Assembly (NCBI RefSeq): GCF_042432495.1 | Contig: NZ_JBHLXC010000002.1 | Coordinates: forward strand, 1 to 64,000 | From: Pseudochelatococcus lubricantis | GTDB lineage: Bacteria > Pseudomonadota > Alphaproteobacteria > Rhizobiales > Beijerinckiaceae | Direction: 5' to 3' | Length of the DNA stretch: 64,000 bases | In this document: positions 18,118-25,772 of the stretch, piece after piece | How the letters are laid out: each line of letters begins with the position of its first letter | How positions within the stretch are numbered: the first letter of the stretch is position 1 | Notes under the pieces: generated by a model | Told to the model about the DNA's origin: nothing | Seen by the model: only the letters and a program-made list of their open reading frames with translations | The model's database searches: none | Translations under genes and position numbers: made by a program

Positions 18118-18212
18118 CATCCAGATGATCCGGCCCTCTTCCTTACCGAGGGGGCTGGGGGGCTATGAAAGTCGGTAAAGCGAACCGCCAGACCATCTGG
18201 ATGACGGTAAAG
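18118..18212. promoter_or_regulatory. Nested inverted repeats and repeated CGGTAA half-sites
   Basis: CATCCAGATG (18118-18127) is the reverse complement of CATCTGGATG (18194-18203). Between them TTACCGA (18143-18149) is the reverse complement of TCGGTAA (18172-18178). CGGTAAAG occurs at 18173-18180 and again at 18205-18212, 32 bp apart. This layout fits either a nested RNA structure or an array of regulator half-sites about three helical turns apart. Confidence 0.4.
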
Positions 18213-18438
18213 ACTATCGCCGGAGATTGGGGCAGCATCGCGGCGAACCCTCGCCCGCCGCGCGGCAATATCGGGGCATTTCATCGCCCTGCCACCACCG
18301 CATGCGAGCCTTGCGCGCGGGGCAGCTTTCGCACTTGCATCCCACGGCTGGCACCGCCATCATGACAACGGTGCGACAGCAAGGCATCCTGGGCATGGCT
18401 GTTTCCGCAGAGAGCTGTTTCTGACGCAGGAGGCGCGG

Positions 18439-18948
18439 TTGAGCGAGGCGGGAGGGGAAGAGCCCGAGCAGAGCGGGGCGTTGCACGGCGAGGCATATGC
18501 CGCCGGCCGTCCCGGCGAATCCGGCGGCAGCGCCGCCATCGTCTCCCTCAACGCCCGGATTACCCCGAAAGCGCTCGCGCCGGTTCCGGCCTCACCTGCC
18601 CCTGCCTCACCTGCCCCTGCCTCGCCTGCCCCTGCCTCACCTGCCGAAGCAGCCGTCGTCACCTTCGATCAGGGTGAATTGCGGCAGATTTTCGGCCTTT
18701 ACGGCCGCAAGGTCGCGGGCGGGGAATGGCGCGACTATGCGCTCGATTTCCTGCGCGACCGGGCGATCTTCTCCGTCTACCGCCGCTCGTCGGAGGTGCC
18801 GCTCTACCGCATCGAGAAAACGCCACGCCTCGCCCGCAAGCAGGGGCAATACGCGGCGGTGGCGGCCTCCGGCCTCATCCTCAAGCGCGGCGCCGAGCTG
18901 GCGCGCGTGCTCGCCGTGCTCGACCGGCCGCTGAAAATCGTGCGCTGA
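18439..18948 (+). CDS. DUF2794 domain-containing protein
   Basis: A 169-residue protein of unknown function found across alphaproteobacteria. The DUF2794 domain occupies about residues 73-169: VTFDQGELRQIFGLYGRKV, then EWRDYALDF and IEKTPRLARKQGQYAV-like sequence to the end. Before it is a low-complexity alanine-proline-serine linker made of four 15-bp tandem repeats. The start is a TTG, chosen because a perfect AGGAGG site sits 5-6 bp before it. It is single, with gdh divergent and a BI-1 gene convergent. Nothing in the sequence indicates membrane location or enzymatic residues. Confidence 0.85.
   Translation: MSEAGGEEPEQSGALHGEAYAAGRPGESGGSAAIVSLNARITPKALAPVPASPAPASPAPASPAPASPAEAAVVTFDQGELRQIFGLYGRKVAGGEWRDYALDFLRDRAIFSVYRRSSEVPLYRIEKTPRLARKQGQYAAVAASGLILKRGAELARVLAVLDRPLKIVR
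18589..18648 (+). repeat. Four 15-bp tandem repeats inside the DUF2794 gene
   Basis: The unit GCCTCACCTGCCCCT repeats four times with one silent change and an altered end in the last copy, encoding A-S-P-A-P. It sits in the linker before the conserved domain, so copy-number variation would change linker length without shifting frame. Confidence 0.85.
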
Positions 18949-18958
18949 ACATGAAAAA

Positions 18959-18980
18959 GCCCCGGCACGAATGCCGGGGC
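18959..18980 (-). terminator. Intrinsic terminator of the BI-1 gene
   Basis: GCCCCGGCA (18959-18967) and TGCCGGGGC (18972-18980) form a perfect 9-bp stem with a CGAA loop. In the minus direction it is followed by TTTTT. On the plus strand no T-tract follows, though the stem could still stop readthrough from the DUF2794 gene. Confidence 0.85.
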
Positions 18981-19007
18981 CGCGTTGTCATGAAATGGCG
19001 CTGCCGG

Positions 19008-19796
19008 TCAGTTGCTGCGCTGCTGGCCGAAGAGCTGCAGCAGCATCATGAACATGTTGATGAAGTTCAGATACAGGCTGAGCGCGCCGAGCACCGACTT
19101 CTTTGCCGCCACGTCGCCGGCATCGAGTTCGTAGTACATTTCCTTGATGCGCTGCGTGTCATAGGCGGTCAGACCCGCGAAGATCAGCACGCCGATGGCC
19201 GAGACCGCGAACTGCAGCCCGCTCGACTGCAGGAACAGGTTCACCAGCGAGGCGATGATCAGGCCGAACAGGCCCATGATCAGGAACGAGCCCATGCCCG
19301 ACAGGCTGCGCTTCGTCGTGTAGCCGTAGAGGCTCAGCGCCCCGAACGCGGCCGCCGTGATGAAGAACACCTGCACGATGGAGGACTGCGTGTAGACGAG
19401 GAAGATCGACGAGATCGACACGCCCATCAGCGCGGCGAAGCCGAGGAACAGCAGCCGCGCTGTCGCCGGCTGGAAGCGCGCGATGCGCGCGCTGATGAAG
19501 AACACCATCGCCAGCGGCGCGAGAATCACCACCCACTTCAGCGGCGAAACGAACAGCGCGTGGCCGAAGGACGTCAGCATGATGCCGCCGTTCACCTGCG
19601 CCACCGCCGACGCGGGATCGTTGGTGACGGCCGCCAGGAACACGCCAAGCGCGGCAACGCCGGTGACGGCAAGCCCCAGCACCATGTTGTTGTAGACGCC
19701 GAGCATGAAGGCGCGCAAACCCTGATCGATTTCCGCGCGACCGGCCCGGGCCACGCCGCGCTCGTAAGCCGGCGTATTCTGGTTCCAATTTGACAT
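19008..19796 (-). CDS. Bax inhibitor-1 / YccA family membrane protein
   Basis: A 262-residue protein with about seven membrane spans, typical of the TMBIM/BI-1 family of the inner membrane. Bacterial members include YccA, which modulates FtsH, and pH-sensitive calcium leak channels; the exact role here is unknown. The N-terminus (YERGVARAGRAEIDQGLRAFMLGVYNNM) is characteristic of alphaproteobacterial homologues. ATG at 19796 is used since a GGGAGAGG ribosome site precedes it; a longer frame to 19883 has none. An intrinsic terminator follows. ftsH is present elsewhere in the window, but not adjacent. Confidence 0.9.
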   Translation of the reverse strand: MSNWNQNTPAYERGVARAGRAEIDQGLRAFMLGVYNNMVLGLAVTGVAALGVFLAAVTNDPASAVAQVNGGIMLTSFGHALFVSPLKWVVILAPLAMVFFISARIARFQPATARLLFLGFAALMGVSISSIFLVYTQSSIVQVFFITAAAFGALSLYGYTTKRSLSGMGSFLIMGLFGLIIASLVNLFLQSSGLQFAVSAIGVLIFAGLTAYDTQRIKEMYYELDAGDVAAKKSVLGALSLYLNFINMFMMLLQLFGQQRSN

Positions 19797-19920
19797 GAGA
19801 CCCTCTCCCGAAACCCTGAAAGTCGCACCCGCCACCTTGACGGACGTTGCCGGTAATATGGTCTGCATCGCAGCCCGATACAAGATATTTGACGTTACAG
19901 TGCGTTAATCCCGCCGGATG

Positions 19921-22494
19921 TCAGCGCTCCCGCAAATAGGGGGCCGGCTTCTGCGCGAGGATGCGCCACGTGCCCGCAAGCGCCAGCGCCACGGCGACGA
20001 TGACGGCCACCGCCGCGGTGGCGAGCGCCGGCGCGGGCTGGTATGTCAGCGGCAGGCGCATCACCTGCGTCATGATCAGCACCGCCGCGGCGCTGCCCGC
20101 CAGAAAGCCCACCGCAGCCGAGGCGCCCGCAACCAGGCCGTATTCCAGCAGGTAGGCCCGCAGCAGGTGCCCGCGCGTGGCGCCGAGCGTCTTCAGGATC
20201 ACGGCGTCGTAGAGCCGCGCCCGGTGCGAGGCCGCGAGCGCCCCGCCGAGCACCAGCGCGCTCGCCGCGAGCGCCACCGTGCTCGCGGCCGCGATGGCGA
20301 CGGCAAGTTGCCCCACCATGTCGTTGACGGCCTCCAGCACATCGCGCACCCGCACGCTGGTGACGGCCGGAAAGCGCGCCGCGACCCCACGCACGAGCGA
20401 AAGGCTGCGGGCGGGATCGGCCCCCGCCGGTTCCGTCAGCGTGGCGAGCAGCGTATAGGGCGCGCCGGCGAAGGTGTTGGGCGAGAATACCATGACGAAG
20501 TTGATGCCGAGCGAGCGCCATTCCACCGTGCGCAGGTTGGCGACGGTCACCGCGACCTCGCGGCCCAGCACGTTGACGACGACCGCGTCGCCCACGCCGA
20601 GCTCCAGTTGCCGCGCAATCTCGGCGTCGAAGGAAACGAGCGGCGGCCCGGCATAGCCGGGCGGCCACCACTCGCCCGCCACGAGCCGGCTTCCCTCAGG
20701 CAGCGACTCGGCGAAGGTGATGCCGCGGTCGCCCTCCAGCACCCACGCCACTTCCTCAGGCCGCGTGTAGTCCTGCGCGCGGATGCCCTTGAGGGAGACG
20801 ATACGCCCGCGGATCATCGGCACCTTCTCGACGACGGCGCCCGGTATGACCGTGTTCAGATAGGCGCCGAAAGCATCCGCATCCTGCGCCTGCACGTCGA
20901 GAAAGAAGAAGGCCGGCGCCCTTTCCGGCAGCGCGCGCGTGAGTTCCCGCCGCAGGCCGGCGTCGACGAGGGCGAGCGTCACGACCAGCGTCACACCGAG
21001 CCCCAGCGAGAGCACGAGCGCCGGCGTCAGCGCGCCCGGCCGGTGCAGGTTGGCGAGCGCCAGCCGTCCCGTCGGGCCGCCGAACGGCGGCATAGCGCGC
21101 GCCGCCCGCATCAGCCCTGCAGCCACGGCGCGCAGCAGCAGGAAGGCCAGCCCGGCCGCCAGCAGGAACACGGCGGCCACGCGCGGATTGTGCGCCAGCG
21201 CGAGCGCCACCAGCACCAGCAGCGCGCCGGCCGCGATGGCGGCGATCCGGTATCGCCGCCGCACGGGCGTTTGCGCCGCCTCGACATGATCGCGAAACAG
21301 CGCCGCCACCGGCACGTCATGCGCCCGCCCCACCGGCACCAGCGAGAACGCGAGCGCCGTCAGCCCGCCGTAGAGCGCCGCCGCCAGCAACGGGCCGGAC
21401 GCCAGCCGCGCCTCGATGGGCAGCGGCAGCAGCCCCTGCCCCGCCCACGCCGCCACGAACGGCATCGCCGCCCCTGTGGCAAGGCCGAGCAGGATGCCAA
21501 GCCCCGCGATCAGCATGACTTCAGCGAGCGCGATGGCGACAACGAGGCTGCCCGAGGCGCCCACCGCCTTCAGCGTCGCCATGGTGACGCGCCGGCGGTC
21601 GACGAAGCCGCGCACGGCATTCGCCACCCCCACGCCGCCGACGAGCAGCGCCGTCATGCCCACAAGCGTCAGATATTGCGTGAACTGCCCGATGTTGCGC
21701 TCAAGCTGGGGCGCGGCGTTGAGCCGGTCGCGGACACGCCAGCCGTCGTCGGGAAACGCCGCCTTCGCGCGCTCCTCGAAACGGACGAGCGCGCCATCGT
21801 CCGCCTCGCCACCAGGCAGCAGCAGCCGGTAGGAATGGCGCACGATGCTGCCGGGCTGCAGCAGGCCCGCACGCGCGAGCGCTGCGTCGGAAACCATGAG
21901 GCGCGGGCCGAAGCCGATACCGGCCGCGATCTTGTCCGGCTCGCTGTCGAGCGCCGCTCGCACCTCCACAGTCAGTTCACCGATCCGCAGGCTGCCGCCC
22001 ACGCCGATGCCGAGCCGCGCCAGCAGGGCGGGATCGGCCAGCGCGCCGAAACGCCCCTGCGCCTCGTCGAGCATCGCGGAGCGCGCCAGCGGCGGTGTCG
22101 TCGCCAGCTCCCCGACGAGCGGATAAGCATCGTCGACGGCCTTCAGCTCGACGAGCACCGCCTCGCCGTTCTCCGCCACCGCCATGGCGCGCAGGTCCGC
22201 AACCGCCGAGACGGTCCCTTGCGCGGCGAGGAAGGCCCGCTCCCGGTCGTTCGCCGGCCGCTGCGTCAGCGCCACCGCCACGTCGCCGCCCAGAATGGCG
22301 CGCCCTTCCCGGCCCAGACCGTCGGAAAGCGCGCTGGCGACCGACCCGACGCCGGCAATCGCGGCAACGCCCAGCGCGATGCACGCGAGGAAGATGCCGA
22401 ACCCGCGAAGCCCGCCGCGCATGTCGCGCATGGCAACGCGCAGGATCAGCGCCAAGCGGCGGGGATGGCTCTCGTTCCCGAACGATCCGTGCAT
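19921..22494 (-). CDS. ABC transporter permease, YbbP-like (FtsX domains)
   Basis: A large inner-membrane permease of 857 residues resembling E. coli YbbP. It has an N-terminal span (FGIFLACIALGVAAIAGVGS) and a large periplasmic MacB-PCD-like region. Two FtsX-type four-helix blocks follow, one near residues 250-400 and one at the C-terminus. Its start lies 3 bp downstream of the stop of the ATPase gene, so the two form an operon. The tesA-like esterase gene is divergent. This arrangement of ybbA, ybbP and divergent tesA is the same as in E. coli. A lipid- or lipoprotein-export role is often suggested, but no substrate is proven. Confidence 0.9.
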   Translation of the reverse strand: MHGSFGNESHPRRLALILRVAMRDMRGGLRGFGIFLACIALGVAAIAGVGSVASALSDGLGREGRAILGGDVAVALTQRPANDRERAFLAAQGTVSAVADLRAMAVAENGEAVLVELKAVDDAYPLVGELATTPPLARSAMLDEAQGRFGALADPALLARLGIGVGGSLRIGELTVEVRAALDSEPDKIAAGIGFGPRLMVSDAALARAGLLQPGSIVRHSYRLLLPGGEADDGALVRFEERAKAAFPDDGWRVRDRLNAAPQLERNIGQFTQYLTLVGMTALLVGGVGVANAVRGFVDRRRVTMATLKAVGASGSLVVAIALAEVMLIAGLGILLGLATGAAMPFVAAWAGQGLLPLPIEARLASGPLLAAALYGGLTALAFSLVPVGRAHDVPVAALFRDHVEAAQTPVRRRYRIAAIAAGALLVLVALALAHNPRVAAVFLLAAGLAFLLLRAVAAGLMRAARAMPPFGGPTGRLALANLHRPGALTPALVLSLGLGVTLVVTLALVDAGLRRELTRALPERAPAFFFLDVQAQDADAFGAYLNTVIPGAVVEKVPMIRGRIVSLKGIRAQDYTRPEEVAWVLEGDRGITFAESLPEGSRLVAGEWWPPGYAGPPLVSFDAEIARQLELGVGDAVVVNVLGREVAVTVANLRTVEWRSLGINFVMVFSPNTFAGAPYTLLATLTEPAGADPARSLSLVRGVAARFPAVTSVRVRDVLEAVNDMVGQLAVAIAAASTVALAASALVLGGALAASHRARLYDAVILKTLGATRGHLLRAYLLEYGLVAGASAAVGFLAGSAAAVLIMTQVMRLPLTYQPAPALATAAVAVIVAVALALAGTWRILAQKPAPYLRER

Positions 22495-22497
22495 CGC

Positions 22498-23235
22498 TCA
22501 GCCCGCCTGTGCCGCCGGATCGTGCTCGATCAGCCCCGATCGCAGCCGCACCGTGCGGTCGCAGCGCGCCGCCAGTTCCGGATCGTGCGTCACCAGCACC
22601 AGTGTCGCTCCCTCGTCGCGGCGCAGCGCGAACAGCAGGTCGACGATGGCCGCGCCCGTCGCCTCGTCGAGGTTGCCGGTAGGCTCATCGGCCACGATCA
22701 GCGGCGGGCGGCCCACCACGGCGCGCGCGATAGCCACGCGCTGCTGCTCCCCGCCGGACAGTTGCGCGGGGTAATGGCCGAGGCGCGCGCCGAGGCCCAC
22801 CCGCTCCAGCGCCTTGCGCGCACGCGGCAAGGCCTGCGGCGTGTCCGCCAGCTCCAGCGGCAGCGCCACGTTCTCCAGCGCGGTCATGGTCGGCACCAGA
22901 TGGAACGACTGGAACACGATGCCGATATGGCGGCCGCGAAAACGCGCCAGACTGTCCTCATCGAGATCCGTGATGTCGTGGCCGTCGATGATCACCCGGC
23001 CGGAATCGGCGCGCTCCAGCCCGGCCAGCGTCATCAACAGGCTCGACTTGCCGGAGCCTGAGGTGCCGACGAGCCCCACCGCCTCGCCCGCGCGCACGTC
23101 CAGCGACACGCCCTTCAGCGCCTCCACCCGCGCGGCGCCGCGCCCGAGGCTGAGGCGCACCGCGCGCAGGCGCACCATGGCCGGAGCATCGGCAGCGGAA
23201 CCGGGGGAGGCGTCATGCGCGGGGGCGATCGTCAT
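22498..23235 (-). CDS. ABC transporter ATP-binding protein, YbbA/LolD-like
   Basis: A 245-residue ATPase of the MacB/LolD/YbbA group, the partner of the permease that follows it. Walker A GTSGSGKS is at residues 57-64, the signature LSGGEQQR at 159-166, Walker B LIVADEP at 179-185, and the H-loop in LVTHD. The Q-loop FQSFHLVPTMTALENV is typical of this family. ATG at 23235 gives the normal family length; longer in-frame sequence upstream runs over the divergent esterase gene and is not coding. It reaches the permease with a 3-bp gap. Confidence 0.93.
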   Translation of the reverse strand: MTIAPAHDASPGSAADAPAMVRLRAVRLSLGRGAARVEALKGVSLDVRAGEAVGLVGTSGSGKSSLLMTLAGLERADSGRVIIDGHDITDLDEDSLARFRGRHIGIVFQSFHLVPTMTALENVALPLELADTPQALPRARKALERVGLGARLGHYPAQLSGGEQQRVAIARAVVGRPPLIVADEPTGNLDEATGAAIVDLLFALRRDEGATLVLVTHDPELAARCDRTVRLRSGLIEHDPAAQAG

Positions 23236-23352
23236 GGAGGGACTGCTTTCGGCAAAATGAACAGGGGCGCACAGGCCCCGAATTGTTGCATCGACACTGT
23301 CGCATAAGTGCAGGATAAACGTCCTATCCGGAAAACGACAAGGGAGTGCAGC

Positions 23353-24060
23353 GTGCGCCGGCCATCCGTTCATAAACATCATCGTGATCAGCGCGTACCG
23401 GCGGCGCCGGGCTTTCCCGCTTTCATCGCCCTCTTCGCCACTATCGCAGCCTTCATCATGACCGGCCTCGCCCCCCTCCCCGCCAGCGCGCAGACGCCGC
23501 TGCGCATCGTCGCGTTCGGCGACAGCCTCACCGCCGGCTACGGCCTGCCGCCGGAAAGCGCCTTCCCCGTACTGCTCGAAGCGGCGCTGCGCGCGCGGGG
23601 GCACAACGTCAGCATCGCCAACGCCGGCGTCTCGGGCGATACCACGACCGGCGGTCTCGCGCGGCTCGACTGGTCGGTGCCAGACGGCACGGACGCCGTC
23701 ATTCTGGAGCTCGGCGCCAACGACATGCTGCGCGGCATCGATCCCGCCATCGCCCGGCAAGCGCTCGACGCCGTCATCACCCGCCTCAAGGCACGCAACA
23801 TCGCCGTGCTGCTCGCCGGCATGCGCGCCGCGCCCAATCTGGGGCAGGCGTATGCGGAACGGTTCGAGAAAATCTATACCGAGCTTGCCAGCAAGCACGA
23901 TCTCGTGCTTTACCCCTTCTTTCTCGATGGAGTAACTGGAGATAACGCCCGCGTCCTGCCGGACGGCCTCCACCCCAACGAAGCCGGGGTGAAAACCATC
24001 GTCGAGCGCATCCTGCCAACTGTCGAGAAATTCATCGTCTCGCTGCAGGCAGCGCGCTGA
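23353..24060 (+). CDS. tesA: Arylesterase / TesA-like SGNH hydrolase
   Basis: A secreted or periplasmic GDSL-family esterase/lysophospholipase of 235 residues. The SGNH blocks are all visible: GDSLTAGYG (Ser58) for block I, an Asn/Gly region around NAGVSGDTT (block II), GANDMLRG (block III) and DGLHPNEAG (Asp204, His207) for block V. The N-terminus has a hydrophobic signal segment ending in ASAQ. A GTG at 23353 is chosen because an AAGGGAG site sits just upstream; an alternative GTG at 23308 lacks one. It is divergent from the ybbA-ybbP pair, exactly as tesA is in E. coli, which supports the name. Confidence 0.88.
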   Translation: MRRPSVHKHHRDQRVPAAPGFPAFIALFATIAAFIMTGLAPLPASAQTPLRIVAFGDSLTAGYGLPPESAFPVLLEAALRARGHNVSIANAGVSGDTTTGGLARLDWSVPDGTDAVILELGANDMLRGIDPAIARQALDAVITRLKARNIAVLLAGMRAAPNLGQAYAERFEKIYTELASKHDLVLYPFFLDGVTGDNARVLPDGLHPNEAGVKTIVERILPTVEKFIVSLQAAR

Positions 24061-24118
24061 ACCCCGCCTCGGGCCGCCCACCCGTCCGGTTTCCTGTCAT
24101 CCTTCCTTCGGAGGCACA

Positions 24119-25177
24119 ATGCCGATACAATACCGCAAACTCGGCCGCACGGACCTCACCGTCCCCAGCATCACGCTCGGCACCATGACATGGGGCGAGC
24201 AGAACACGCAGGAGGAAGGCCACGCGCAGCTCGACTACGCTTTCGAGCGCGGCATCAACTTCCTCGACACCGCCGAGCTTTACGCCATTCCGCCCCGCGC
24301 CGGGACGCAGGGCAGCACCGAGCGCATCATCGGCAACTGGTTCCAGGCGCGCGGCAACCGCGACAAGGTCGTTCTGGCGACGAAAGTAGTCGGCCGCTCG
24401 CCCAACACCTGGTTCCGCGACGACGGCGCGACGACCGAACTCAGCCGCAAGCAGATTTTCGAAGCCGTCGACAAGAGCCTAGGCCGGCTGCAGACCGACT
24501 ATATCGATCTCTACCAGCTTCACTTCCCCGACCGCGCGGTTCCCGTCTTCGGCTCCGTCCCCACTGTTTTTCGCGATACGCGCGGCGAGGTGCAGGAAAA
24601 CCCGATCCCCGAGACTCTCGACGCCCTCGACGATCTCGTGAAAGCGGGCAAGGTGCGCTACATCGGCGTCTCCAACGAATCCCCGTGGGGGCTGATGACG
24701 TTTCTGCATCACGCCGAGGTGCGCGGGCAGGCGCGCGTGCAATCTATCCAGAACGCCTATTCGCTCGTCAACCGGGTCTTCGAGACCGGGCTTGCGGAAA
24801 TCGCCCTGCGGGAGCAGGTCGGCCTGCTGGCCTATTCGCCGCTGGCGCAAGGCTATCTCACCGGCAAGTATCGCAACGGCGCGCTGCCAGAGGGATCCCG
24901 CAAGCGCCTCTTCGACCGCCTGCAGCGCTATGAAACGCCCGGCGCGGAGAGCGCCATCGACGCCTATCTGGACCTCGCGGCGGAACTCGGCATCGATCCG
25001 GCGCAGCTCGCCATCGCCTTCGTGCACAGCCGCTCCTTCGTCACCTCGACGATCATCGGCGCGACGTCGATCGCGCAGTTGAAGGCCGACATCGATGCCG
25101 CTGACATCGACATCACGCCCGAGATCGAGGAACGGATCAACACCATCCACCTGCGCAACGGCAATCCCTGCCCCTGA
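24119..25177 (+). CDS. Aldo/keto reductase, Tas-like
   Basis: A 352-residue NADP(H)-dependent aldo/keto reductase with a TIM-barrel fold. Visible elements are the opening GRTDLTVPSITLGTMTWGEQN, the catalytic Asp and Tyr in FLDTAELY, the conserved Lys in VLATKVVG, His in YQLHFPDR and the cofactor-binding end SIAQLKADIDA. It is most like the Tas/YghZ-type reductases of E. coli, whose natural substrate is uncertain. ATG at 24119 follows a strong GGAGG site. It may be cotranscribed with the esterase 58 bp before it, but the functions are not obviously linked. Confidence 0.9.
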   Translation: MPIQYRKLGRTDLTVPSITLGTMTWGEQNTQEEGHAQLDYAFERGINFLDTAELYAIPPRAGTQGSTERIIGNWFQARGNRDKVVLATKVVGRSPNTWFRDDGATTELSRKQIFEAVDKSLGRLQTDYIDLYQLHFPDRAVPVFGSVPTVFRDTRGEVQENPIPETLDALDDLVKAGKVRYIGVSNESPWGLMTFLHHAEVRGQARVQSIQNAYSLVNRVFETGLAEIALREQVGLLAYSPLAQGYLTGKYRNGALPEGSRKRLFDRLQRYETPGAESAIDAYLDLAAELGIDPAQLAIAFVHSRSFVTSTIIGATSIAQLKADIDAADIDITPEIEERINTIHLRNGNPCP

Positions 25178-25265
25178 ACGGGAAAAGGCAACGCCGACGC
25201 TTGTCGCGCGGGTCGGGATCCACCATTTCATGGGGGCGGCCCGGCCGGGATGAGTCCGGCCGGCC

Positions 25266-25682
25266 ATGAATGACGGTTATCGAGACATGCTGGGAGACGG
25301 CCCGGTGGAAGAGCCCCTTGCCCGCCCCCTGACGGGGGAAGAGATGGACGCCATGCGCCGCGCTGCGCGTGACGAGGAAAGCGTCACACGCTCGTTCTGG
25401 AAATCGCTGCGGCGTGTGGTCAACAACACGCCCTTCGCGGAGGATCTGGTGGCGGCGTTCCTCTGCGCGAAGGATCCGCAGACACCGGCGCGGGTGCGCT
25501 ATCTGCTGCTCGGCGCGCTGGGTTACTTCATCCTGCCCTTCGATGCCCTGCCGGACATTCTGCCCATACTCGGCTACGGCGACGACATCGCCGTGCTCGC
25601 GGCGGCGTTCGGCGCAGTGGCAGGTTCGATCAGGCCCGAGCACCGCGAACGCGCGCGGGACATCCTCTCCGACAGGAAATGA
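25266..25682 (+). CDS. YkvA family (DUF1232) protein
   Basis: A 138-residue protein with the DUF1232 domain at about residues 70-110: ARVRYLLLGALGYFILPFDALPDILPILGYGDDIAVLAAA, which spans a hydrophobic helix and the typical P-x-D-x-x-P-D motif. Members are small and membrane-associated, with no established biochemical function. ATG at 25266 has a weak ribosome site; an in-frame ATG at 25287 is an alternative. It stands alone, with two hairpins before the convergent ackA gene. Confidence 0.85.
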   Translation: MNDGYRDMLGDGPVEEPLARPLTGEEMDAMRRAARDEESVTRSFWKSLRRVVNNTPFAEDLVAAFLCAKDPQTPARVRYLLLGALGYFILPFDALPDILPILGYGDDIAVLAAAFGAVAGSIRPEHRERARDILSDRK

Positions 25683-25686
25683 AGCA

Positions 25687-25709
25687 GGGCGGGCTTTGCT
25701 TGCCCGCCC
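25687..25709 (+). terminator. Hairpin after the YkvA-like gene
   Basis: GGGCGGGC (25687-25694) and GCCCGCCC (25702-25709) form a perfect 8-bp stem 4 bp past the stop codon. The T-tract is absent, so termination would rely on the second hairpin at 25733-25762. Confidence 0.5.
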
Positions 25710-25732
25710 CGACTTGTATTCATGATCGCGAC

Positions 25733-25762
25733 GTTTTTCGCTTCAGCCCGAAAGCGAAAAAC
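25733..25762. terminator. Bidirectional terminator between the YkvA-like gene and ackA
   Basis: GTTTTTCGCTT (25733-25743) and AAGCGAAAAAC (25752-25762) form a perfect 11-bp inverted repeat. Its A/T ends supply a T-run on either strand, so it can end both convergent transcripts. Confidence 0.75.
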
Positions 25763-25772
25763 CGGAGAGCCT

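Larger units (their letters stand above)
17830..18438. other. Divergent intergenic region with ordered inverted repeats
   Basis: This 0.6-kb gap between gdh (minus) and the DUF2794 gene (plus) contains no convincing gene. A short frame at 18165-18365 is possible but has no recognisable features. The gap carries a strong hairpin (18028-18059), a 10-bp inverted repeat pair (18118-18127 and 18194-18203) and three CGGTAA/TTACCG half-sites, listed separately. Confidence 0.55.

Noticed and set aside
18165..18365. Plus-strand 66-codon frame upstream of the DUF2794 gene
   Set aside because: A G-rich stretch precedes it, but it has no recognisable features and overlaps the inverted-repeat cluster; non-coding is more likely.
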